Source of the DNA: CAVREM01 sp963728825
GTDB lineage: Bacteria; Acidobacteriota; Vicinamibacteria; Vicinamibacterales; CAVVIG01
Length of the DNA: 64,000 bases
Direction: 5' to 3'
Assembly: GCA_963728825.1 (NCBI GenBank)
Contig: CAVSLA010000002.1
Coordinates: 124,001-188,000, forward strand
The translations under genes were made by a program, and so were the position numbers. Every line of letters starts with the position of its first letter. Position 1 is the first letter of the stretch. Positions 57,528-64,000 of this stretch are shown here, piece by piece. A model generated the notes under the pieces. It was not told the DNA's origin, did not search any database, and was given only the letters and a program-made list of their open reading frames with translations.

Positions 57528-59990
57528 TCATTCGTAGCGCAGCGCCACCAGCGGATCGACGCGCGTCACGCGGGTTGCCGGCAGCCACACCGCCGCCAGC
57601 GCGACGACGGTCAAAAGTACGGGGATGCCGCTGAAGACCATCAGGTCGCGGGCCTGGACGCCGAAGAGCAAGGTCGCCATGAAGCGGGTAAGGCCCAATG
57701 CCAAGGCCAGGCCGACCACCACGCCGACGATTGACAGACGCATCCCCTGCAGCACGATCATCCTGCGAACCGCCTCTGCCTCCGCGCCGAGTGCGAGGCG
57801 GATGCCGATCTCCTGCGTCCGCTGTTCGACCGCGTACGCCATCAGCCCATAGATGCCGATCGCCGCCAGCAGCAGCGCGGCGGCTCCGAAGACCGTCATC
57901 AGCAGCATGTTGAAGCGTTGCCGCGAGGTCGATCGCGAGACGACTTCCTCCATCGTCCGAATCTCGGAGACCGGCAGTCCGGTGGCCTGACGCAGTTGCT
58001 CCTGGATGGCGGAGCTGAGAGCGTACGGCTCGGTGCGTGTGCGAACCACCCATTTCATCGTGCTGATGCGCAGGTTGAGGGCGTTGACTGCATCCGGCAC
58101 CTGTCCCTGCGGGATGTACATCGTCGGCCCGGGCTCGTTGTTCAGTCCGCCGCCGCGCACATCGCCGACCACGCCGATCACCTGACGTTCGGGCTCGCTC
58201 GCGAACTCGCGCATGATTCCTCGTCCAATCACGAGGCGATCGCTCAGCGGGTCGCCGTCCTTCCAGAACTGGCGCGCCATGGCTTCGTTGATGATTACGA
58301 CCGGAGGCCCGGCGGCGCTGTCGCGATCAGTGAACGCACGCCCCCGCTTGACAGGGATTCTGAACACCTCGAAGTAGCCGGGCGAGATCGTCAGCCAGCT
58401 GCCGCCGCCGTGAAAGGGGCCGTCCTGCAGCGGGCGGCCGACGATCTGGAACGGCAATCCGTAACCCCCTTCGAGGGGAACACAACACGTGGCGCTGGCG
58501 TGTTCGATTCCGGGCAGCGCCCGGACGCGTTCGGCGCCGTCGCGGATCAGCTGGTCGACGCCCGCCGCCGTGACGAAGCGTGCGCCCGTCAGCGACATGT
58601 CCATCTTGAGCACGTTATGGGCGTCGAACCCGGCGTTGACCGCCGCCAGCGCCACGTTGGTCCGGATGAGCAACGCCGATCCGATCAGCAGGATCAGTGC
58701 AAGCGCCACCTCGGTGATCACCAGCAGCGATCGCATCTTGTTCTGTTTGAAGCCGGTGCCCGAGCGGCCTCCGCTCTCCTTCAGCGCGACGTTGAGATCG
58801 GTTTTCGACCCGTGCAGCGCCGGAATCAACCCGAACAGAATGCCGGTGGCCAGCGAGACGGCCACCGTAAAAGTCAGCACCCGCCAGTCGACGCCGACGA
58901 GCGATCCGTTCAGACCGACCCGCGGCAGGCCCGCCGTGTTGACCGACAGCAGCGCCCGGATGCCGGCCACCCCGAGGAGCAGCCCGAGCACACCGCCCGC
59001 CAGCGAAAGCACGACGCTCTCCGTGAGCAGCTGGCGGACGATGCGGCCGCGACCGGCGCCGATTGCCGAGCGAATCGCAATCTCGCGCTTGCGGGCGGTG
59101 GCGCGAACCAGCAGGAGATTGGCGACGTTGGCACAGGCGATCAACAGGACGAACGTGACCGCGACGGCCATGACCAGCAGGATCGGGCGGACGTTGCTGA
59201 CGAACGCTTCGCGGAGTCGATCGACACTGAATCCGGCATTCGGCGGCAGCGCAGTGGGAAACCTGACGCGGAACTCATCGGCCGAGAGTTTCAGCCGCGC
59301 CTGCGCCTGCGCGAGGTCGACTCCGGACTTCAGCCGGCCCGCCGCCTGAAAGTAATGTCCCTGATCGGTCGTGTTGGGATCGAGTTGAAAGGCCGTCCAC
59401 ACATCGGGCCGCGGCCCGAATTCCGACGTATCGAAGCTGTTGCTGACGATACCGATGACCACGTGCGGATCGCCGCTCAGCGAGATCGTCTGTCCCATGA
59501 TCGCCGGATCCCGTGCGAACCGCCGTGTCCACAGCCCTTCGCTGAGCACCGTGACGCGCGGACCGTTGGGCAGGTCTTCCTCGGCCGAGAACGATCGACC
59601 CTGAATGAAGGGCGCGCCGAACAGCCGGAAGTAGTCGGCGCTGACCTGGCTGGAGCGAAGCTGTTCGGGGAAGCCCGATCCGGTCAGGTTGACGATGCCG
59701 GTCCGGAAGGCGGAGACGTCCTGGACGACGCTCGTCTGTCCACGCCAATGCTGGAACTTCGCCGGAGAGGCGCCGCCCCCTTGGCCCTGGGGCGACGTAT
59801 TCAGGAACGTCACCAGCCGGTCCGGGTCGGGGAAGGGCACCGGCTTCAGCAGGACCGCGTTGACGACGGAGAAAATCGCCGTATTGGCGCCGATCCCCAG
59901 CGCCAGGGCGGCAATCGCGGCCATCGTGAAGCCGCGGTTCTGTCGGAACATGCGCAGGGCGTGTTTCAGATCCTTGAGGAGCGTTTCCAT
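57528..59990 (-). CDS. ADOP-type MacB/FtsX permease
   Basis: An 820-residue membrane protein of the Acidobacterial duplicated-permease family. The N-terminal DLKHALRMFRQNRGFTMAAI and LALGIGANTAIFSVVNAVLL is the MacB periplasmic/FtsX signature. Two FtsX units follow, at about 280-380 (LVMAVAVTFVLLIACANVAN) and 690-815 (MLLMTVFGAAALLLAAIGIY; the C-terminus ends VTRVDPLVALRYE). Each is preceded by a large extracytoplasmic domain. No ATPase partner is adjacent, as is usual for this family. Two copies of a composite repeat flank it (57.25-57.52 and 60.06-60.25 kb). Function unknown; export or signalling is inferred. Confidence 0.93.
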   Translation of the reverse strand: METLLKDLKHALRMFRQNRGFTMAAIAALALGIGANTAIFSVVNAVLLKPVPFPDPDRLVTFLNTSPQGQGGGASPAKFQHWRGQTSVVQDVSAFRTGIVNLTGSGFPEQLRSSQVSADYFRLFGAPFIQGRSFSAEEDLPNGPRVTVLSEGLWTRRFARDPAIMGQTISLSGDPHVVIGIVSNSFDTSEFGPRPDVWTAFQLDPNTTDQGHYFQAAGRLKSGVDLAQAQARLKLSADEFRVRFPTALPPNAGFSVDRLREAFVSNVRPILLVMAVAVTFVLLIACANVANLLLVRATARKREIAIRSAIGAGRGRIVRQLLTESVVLSLAGGVLGLLLGVAGIRALLSVNTAGLPRVGLNGSLVGVDWRVLTFTVAVSLATGILFGLIPALHGSKTDLNVALKESGGRSGTGFKQNKMRSLLVITEVALALILLIGSALLIRTNVALAAVNAGFDAHNVLKMDMSLTGARFVTAAGVDQLIRDGAERVRALPGIEHASATCCVPLEGGYGLPFQIVGRPLQDGPFHGGGSWLTISPGYFEVFRIPVKRGRAFTDRDSAAGPPVVIINEAMARQFWKDGDPLSDRLVIGRGIMREFASEPERQVIGVVGDVRGGGLNNEPGPTMYIPQGQVPDAVNALNLRISTMKWVVRTRTEPYALSSAIQEQLRQATGLPVSEIRTMEEVVSRSTSRQRFNMLLMTVFGAAALLLAAIGIYGLMAYAVEQRTQEIGIRLALGAEAEAVRRMIVLQGMRLSIVGVVVGLALALGLTRFMATLLFGVQARDLMVFSGIPVLLTVVALAAVWLPATRVTRVDPLVALRYE

Positions 59991-60064
59991 GAAGTGTTTG
60001 GACGGACTCCGGGGGGATGAAGTTTATGGCGTCGCGGCACGGAGGCTACGAAGCTAACCGGTTC

Positions 60065-60253
60065 AACACGGGGACGCGGAGGCACGGAGCGCACAGAGAA
60101 AACCGCATTTCGGCGTGCGACCGTAGCCGCGAAGCGGGCCGTCATCGCACGCGGCCGGCGTTGCCGGCCGCTGGTCGCACGCTCGTGTCTTCTCCGTGGC
60201 CTCCGTGGCTGCGTGGCTCCGTGTTGATCCGTCTGCCTCCGTATCCTCCGTGA
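60065..60253. repeat. Composite inverted-repeat element B upstream of the ADOP gene
   Basis: Same plan as element A. The outer arms are ACGGGGACGCGGAGGCACGG (about 60065-60100) and CTCCGTGGC-type 9-bp words (about 60187-60253). GCGTGCGACC (60113-60122) pairs with GGTCGCACGC (60173-60182), and the 43-bp core (60140-60182) is identical to the one at 57394-57436. It lacks the 34-bp inner hairpin. Same orientation as A, about 2.7 kb away. It follows within 5 nt of the stop of the molybdopterin protein gene. Confidence 0.8.
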
Positions 60254-60257
60254 CTCT

Positions 60258-61427
60258 CTACGAGATCATCACCTTCCGCGGTGTCTGCGAGTTGTCCTCG
60301 AGGAAGGTCTTCTTGTTCGCGAGGTCCTCGGCGGTCGGCTGCATCTGACCGTTGATGTCGGTGACGCGCGAGACCAGCGTGTGCTCGCCAGGCGTGGCAC
60401 CCTTCCAGTTGTAGGTGAAGAATTTCCACGAGAACTTCTGCATGCCGGTCGGCACATCCAGCGACGCCGCCTGCCACGGACCCTCATCGACGCGTACTTC
60501 AACCGACTTGATCGGCGTCCCGTCATTCAGCACGACGCCGAGCACCCGATGGGCGCCCGCGGCCTGGCTGACCCTGGCGATGAAGGACTTGAGCCGCATT
60601 CTGCTGATCGCGCTCTCCTTCCACTTCATCTCGCCGTTGACCATCTCGCCCTTGAGCGTCCGGTAGTTGCGCGCCTGCCACTTGCCGAGATAGTCGTCTT
60701 CCTGGACGTGGATCTCGGACAGCCACTTGACGTTCGACACGCCATACCAGCCCGGGATGATCAACCGCAGCGGGAACCCCTGATGCAGCGTCAGCGGCTC
60801 ACCGTTCATCGCGAAGGCGATCATCGGCGTGGCCGACAGCGCGAGGTCGCGCGGCAGGCTGCGGCCGAACTGCTGCTCGACTTTCGTGATCTGGCCGCGG
60901 AACTCGACTTCCTCAGGCCCGCGATCGGCGCCGAAGAACACGATCTCGCGGGCTTCGGTCTTGAGGCCCGCCTGCGAGAGGATGGTCCGGAGCGGGATGC
61001 CGGTCCAGCGGCCGCAGCTCGACAGGCTCTGCAGCGGTCCGCGGTTTCCCGAACACTCGAATCCGAACTGGACGTCGGTGCTCTTCATCTTGCGCAGCTC
61101 GTCGACGCTGAGCGTCAGCGGCTTTTCGACCAGCCCGGAGACCCGCAGGCGAAACGAACCGATGTCGATCGTCGGGTGTCCGTAGTGCTGGATGGTGAAG
61201 AACTGATCGCGCGGCGTCAGCGGCCCGTTGATCGTCCGGATATCCAACACCCGTCGATCGGGGCCGGGCGTCGTGTTCACTTTGCCGCCCGGGATATCGG
61301 TGAACGGGACCAGCGTCTCGTCCTGCGCCAGCACGGGAATCGCCCACTCGGGAATGCCGAGCGCCGCAAGGCTGGCAATTGCCAGTCCGCCCTTCAGTAG
61401 ATCCCGCCGCGTGCTTTCGTTGGCCAT
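60258..61427 (-). CDS. Sulfite-oxidase-family molybdopterin oxidoreductase with Tat signal
   Basis: A 389-residue protein. A Tat signal (TRRDLLKGGLAIASLAALGI) precedes the sulfite-oxidase/SUOX molybdopterin domain, whose molybdenum ligand is Cys125 in FGFECSGNRG. HQGFPLRLIIPGWYGVSNVK is the second family hallmark. A C-terminal dimerisation/Ig-like domain (about 270-389, RVLGVVLNDGTPIKSVEVRV) completes it. The substrate may be sulfite or another S/N compound; no heme domain is fused and none is adjacent. ATG 61427 lies 1 nt after the stop of the preceding reading frame. Confidence 0.92.
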   Translation of the reverse strand: MANESTRRDLLKGGLAIASLAALGIPEWAIPVLAQDETLVPFTDIPGGKVNTTPGPDRRVLDIRTINGPLTPRDQFFTIQHYGHPTIDIGSFRLRVSGLVEKPLTLSVDELRKMKSTDVQFGFECSGNRGPLQSLSSCGRWTGIPLRTILSQAGLKTEAREIVFFGADRGPEEVEFRGQITKVEQQFGRSLPRDLALSATPMIAFAMNGEPLTLHQGFPLRLIIPGWYGVSNVKWLSEIHVQEDDYLGKWQARNYRTLKGEMVNGEMKWKESAISRMRLKSFIARVSQAAGAHRVLGVVLNDGTPIKSVEVRVDEGPWQAASLDVPTGMQKFSWKFFTYNWKGATPGEHTLVSRVTDINGQMQPTAEDLANKKTFLEDNSQTPRKVMIS

Positions 61428-61428
61428 G

Positions 61429-61626
61429 TCAGTTCCCTTCGGTGGACGGTTTCCGCGTGTGCAGGCCGAACGCGCTCAGCGTCGTGCCCGCCGGCATCAA
61501 CAGCATCGGTCGATCGTCGATCATCACGGTCGTGGGCGCCGCGTAGAAGGGCGCCCCAAACCGATCGTGCCAGGGCAGCGCTCCAGTGCGAGAGTTTACT
61601 GCCATCAGGGCCCGCGTCGCCGCGAG
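61429..61626 (-). pseudogene. Remnant of a quinoprotein beta-propeller C-terminus
   Basis: An open frame ends at the TGA 61429-61431. Its last about 65 residues read like the end of a PQQ propeller: ALMAVNSRTGALPWHDRFGA, APFYAAPTTVMIDDRPMLLM and PAGTTLSAFGL, compare the ALDARDGKLLWKA ... YMVDGQQYVSVI ... LVTFAL order of the intact genes. Everything before this is missing. It ends 1 nt before the molybdopterin oxidoreductase ATG, as if it once formed an operon with it. Confidence 0.6.
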
Positions 61627-61672
61627 ACCTCGGCTTTTCATGCGGAGAGTGTATCGTAGCGGCGCGCCTCCC

Positions 61673-62794
61673 ATGCGAACACCGCTGTGCGATCTGCTCT
61701 CCATTGACTACCCGATCATGCAGTCGGGGATGGGCCGGATTGCCGGCCCTGAGCTGGTGGCTGAGGTGTCCCGCGCGGGCGGCCTGGGCATCCTGGCCGG
61801 ACTGGGCGTGAAGGGCGAGGAGCTGCGCGCCCAGATTCGCCGGGTGCGTGAGCTCACGTCCCGGCCGTTTGGCGTGAACCTCTGGCTGCATGAAGAATTG
61901 CAGCCGCCGCGGCGTGCCGCGGACGTGCCCGAGGAGACCGTGCGCCTCGTCCGGCAGACCCTCAACCAGTTCCGGCGCCGGCTGCAACTGCCCGAGCGCC
62001 CCGACGATCCGCCGCCATTTCCCGACGTCGTCGCCGAGGCCTTTGAGGTGATTGTCGAAGAGCGGGTCCGGGTGTGGAGCATCGGCCTCGGCAACCCGGA
62101 GCGGGTGCTGGTCGATCGTTGTCATGAGGCCGGGGTTCTCGTGATGGCGATGGCGACGAACGTCGAAGACGCCCGTGCGCTCGCTAGGTCCGGGGCCGAC
62201 ATCATCGTTGCTCAAGGTGGGGAAGCCGGAGGTCATCGATCGGTGTGGAAGCGGCCGGCATCCGGATCCGGGCCTCAGGTGTCGACCATGGCGCTCGTTC
62301 CGCAGTTAGTCGATGCCGTGACGCAGCCGGTCGTCGCGGCGGGCGGGATTGCGGACGGACGCGGCGTGGCGGCAGCGCTGGCGCTCGGCGCGCAGGGGGC
62401 GCTTCTCGGGACGCGCTTCGTCGCGACGCGTGAGTCCCTGGCTCTGGAGATGTTCAAGACGGCGCTGCTGTCGGCGACGAGCGATGACACGATGGTGACG
62501 CGTGCCTACACCGGTCTTCCGGCGCGGGCGCTGCGCAGCCGGTTTGCCGAGGAGTATGAGCAGTCCGGCGCCCCTGTGCTGCCGTCGCTCCTTCAGACGC
62601 GCGCGGCCGAGGACATCTATGCTGCCGCAGCGCAGAAACGGGACCCGGAGCACTACCCGATGATGGCCGGCCAGAGTGCCGGGATGATCGCGGACTTGCC
62701 GTCGGCCGGCGAGATCGTGCGCTCGATCGTCGCCGAGGCCGACGCGGTCCTGCGCGCGCTTGGCCGTCTCAGCGCGGCAGGAACCGCACGGTAA
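61673..62794 (+). CDS. Nitronate-monooxygenase-like FMN enzyme
   Basis: A 373-residue flavin TIM-barrel protein. Motifs are IDYPIMQSGMGRIAGPELVA and GGLGILAG at the N-terminus, IIVAQGGEAGGHRSV (FMN phosphate loop) and VVAAGGIADGRGVAAALALG followed by GALLGTRF. Family enzymes oxidise nitronates or reduce enoyl groups. ATG 61673 begins the conserved MRTPLCDLLSI; the frame extends upstream with a hydrophilic leader. It diverges from the quinoprotein remnant and ends 26 bp inside the convergent BlaR1-type gene. Confidence 0.9.
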   Translation: MRTPLCDLLSIDYPIMQSGMGRIAGPELVAEVSRAGGLGILAGLGVKGEELRAQIRRVRELTSRPFGVNLWLHEELQPPRRAADVPEETVRLVRQTLNQFRRRLQLPERPDDPPPFPDVVAEAFEVIVEERVRVWSIGLGNPERVLVDRCHEAGVLVMAMATNVEDARALARSGADIIVAQGGEAGGHRSVWKRPASGSGPQVSTMALVPQLVDAVTQPVVAAGGIADGRGVAAALALGAQGALLGTRFVATRESLALEMFKTALLSATSDDTMVTRAYTGLPARALRSRFAEEYEQSGAPVLPSLLQTRAAEDIYAAAAQKRDPEHYPMMAGQSAGMIADLPSAGEIVRSIVAEADAVLRALGRLSAAGTAR

Positions 62795-64000
62795 TCGAGA
62801 TGTTGACCTCGACCGGTCCGCCGTTGAGATAAGTGGGCGTAAACTCCCACTGACGCACCGCTTCGAGCGCCGCCGCAACAAACGCCGGATGCCCCGGCGC
62901 GCCAACCTCCCTGAGATCCACCATGTAACCGTCCATGCCGATTCGGCCGGCCAAGGTGACAATGGCGGAAGCGCCCGAGCCCCGGAGGTCGGCCGGGTAC
63001 GATGCCTTGACGTCGAACACCCTGGTCGGCTGCCTGATGCACCCGCCGATCGGTCCGGAACAGGGGCTCGGTACTTTCGGCAGCGGAATCTCGCGCACCG
63101 GCCGGGCGCGTGGCGCGGCCGCATCATTCGTTGTGCTCTCGACGACCGTCACGCTCTCTTCGAGCGATCCCAGCGGCAGCACGATATTGCGCTGCAGAAA
63201 ATCGCCGGGCCGCAGATCGATCGTGCTGCGGACCGTCGCGAAGCCCACCCGGCTCATCGTCAGTGCGTAGACGCCTGCCGGCACGTCGCGCATCGCGAAC
63301 CGTCCGGAGCTGTCCGTCGAGCCGTTGTCGGTTCGCCCGAGGGCCTCATTGGTCACGGTCAACGTCACCGACGGCAGCAGGCCGCCCGCTTGGTCGTAGA
63401 CCGCTCCGGCGAAGCTGCCGGTGCCGTTCTGGGCCGCGACCTCGCGCGTGAGGCCGGGCGACGCGAGCGCGAGCGTTGCGAGGACGAGCGCGGCACTGCT
63501 GGCAGCGCGCGTGAATCGTGTGGTCGGTTGCCGATTGAGATGGCCGTTCAGCATGGCGCGAACCCTTTCCTCCAATGTCGATGGTTGAGCGATCGCCGTC
63601 GCCGCGGACCATCCCGCGGCATCGCGCGCGCCCGCGGCGTCCCGGGCGACCGCGAGCAAATGGGTCGCATAGTCAGGTCCGGCAATGCCGGTCGACAGCA
63701 CCGCGTCATCGCACGCGCGTTCGGCGTCGCGGTGCAGCGCGCGCGCCGCCAGCCACACCAGCGGGTTGAACCAGAACGCCGCTTCCAGCAGTCCGGCGGC
63801 GATCTGGATCGCCCAATCGTTGCGCCTGACGTGGGCGAGCTCGTGCGAGAGCACGACGCGCAGCCGTTCGCCGCTCCAGGCCGCGACGGATTCCGGGAGG
63901 AGCACACGCGGCCGCCAGCAACCCCACGTGACGATCATCGCTGGATCGGAGGACTGCACCAGCACGATCGGCCGGCGAATGCCGAAGCGGTGCGCGAGCT
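62769..64000 (-). CDS. BlaR1/M56-type membrane peptidase with carboxypeptidase-regulatory and TonB domains (N-terminus outside window)
   Basis: At least 410 residues; the frame stays open through base 64000, so the start is missing. The M56 zinc helix is VVLSHELAHVRRNDW, with WFNPLVWLAARALHRDAERA following. A TM helix (SSAALVLATLALASPGL) leads to a carboxypeptidase-regulatory-like beta-sandwich (GSFAGAVYDQAGGLLPSVTL, GRFAMRDVPAGVYALTMSRV). A TonB-type C-terminal domain ends the protein (HPAFVAAALEAVRQWEFTPT). M56 proteins usually sit with a BlaI-type repressor; that would lie beyond 64000. The long C-terminal beta/TonB module points to a sensor with periplasmic contacts. Confidence 0.88.
   Translation of the reverse strand, partial: LAHRFGIRRPIVLVQSSDPAMIVTWGCWRPRVLLPESVAAWSGERLRVVLSHELAHVRRNDWAIQIAAGLLEAAFWFNPLVWLAARALHRDAERACDDAVLSTGIAGPDYATHLLAVARDAAGARDAAGWSAATAIAQPSTLEERVRAMLNGHLNRQPTTRFTRAASSAALVLATLALASPGLTREVAAQNGTGSFAGAVYDQAGGLLPSVTLTVTNEALGRTDNGSTDSSGRFAMRDVPAGVYALTMSRVGFATVRSTIDLRPGDFLQRNIVLPLGSLEESVTVVESTTNDAAAPRARPVREIPLPKVPSPCSGPIGGCIRQPTRVFDVKASYPADLRGSGASAIVTLAGRIGMDGYMVDLREVGAPGHPAFVAAALEAVRQWEFTPTYLNGGPVEVNISITVRFLPR

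Noticed and set aside
57918..60020. A 700-codon open frame on the plus strand
   Set aside because: Antisense to the ADOP permease gene, which has well-conserved FtsX/MacB motifs. The plus-strand product is low-complexity and charged.
57250..60255. Insertion sequence carrying the ADOP gene
   Set aside because: No transposase gene, no target-site duplication visible and the flanking copies are in direct orientation; left as a finding rather than annotated as a mobile element.

Overview
This is a high-GC chromosomal window from an environmental heterotroph. The best taxonomic fit is Acidobacteriota, probably the Vicinamibacteria (subgroup 6) lineage. That assignment is an inference from several family types that are expanded there: tandem VWFA-related secreted proteins, an ADOP-type MacB-like permease, an Acidobacterial-type PadR regulator, secreted PQQ beta-propeller dehydrogenases, DUF1592/DUF1588/DUF1585 cytochromes paired with DUF1552 proteins, and many secreted proteins with signal peptides ending in AQ. 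No rRNA, tRNA, CRISPR array, prophage or transposase gene was found.

Layout. 1-4.7 kb: end of an unknown gene, a secreted CXXCH protein with an apparent frameshift, an M29 aminopeptidase and a hybrid histidine kinase. 4.7-7.7 kb: two tandem VWFA-like proteins and a divergent MBOAT acyltransferase. 8-21 kb: a quinoprotein dehydrogenase, a double PRC-barrel protein, an overlapping three-gene operon (DUF1592-type cytochrome, DUF1552, secreted ankyrin protein), a DUF892 ferritin-like protein with a basic tail, an M28 peptidase and a DUF2231-Rieske fusion. 21-24 kb: clpS-clpA. 24-33 kb: EamA transporter, HEAT-repeat protein, SH3b/beta-barrel protein, two cupins, matrixin, a PqaA-like hydrolase and a bifunctional PBP1. 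33-41 kb: a second quinoprotein, a zinc-ribbon methyltransferase, a DivIVA/RodZ-like membrane protein, DUF6152 and a soluble-type PQQ sugar dehydrogenase. 41-45 kb: two cytochrome c proteins fused to peptidylglycine-monooxygenase-like copper domains. 45-54 kb: PadR regulator, NHL-M23 protein, a second ankyrin protein, and a cytochrome c directly upstream of a third quinoprotein. 54-64 kb: carbonic-anhydrase-like protein, metallo-beta-lactamase-fold protein, two small paralogues, ADOP permease, sulfite-oxidase-like protein, nitronate-monooxygenase-like protein, and a BlaR1/M56-TonB protein cut by the right edge.

How it fits together. Much of the window encodes an extracytoplasmic oxidative toolkit: three complete quinoprotein beta-propellers, one PQQ sugar dehydrogenase, one quinoprotein remnant, four c-heme proteins, a Rieske protein, a molybdopterin oxidoreductase and two heme-copper monooxygenase-like proteins, together with secreted peptidases and hydrolases. 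This suggests periplasmic oxidation of alcohols, sugars or other organics feeding a respiratory chain.

The most unusual non-coding signal is a family of short tandem repeats with period 7, 8 or 9 bp. They are placed immediately after, or sometimes inside, stop codons. Most have two arms complementary to each other, while the repeated word changes from locus to locus. At 19.5 kb such an element appears to encode the signal peptide of an M28 peptidase. Two related copies with a conserved 43-bp core lie on either side of the ADOP gene.
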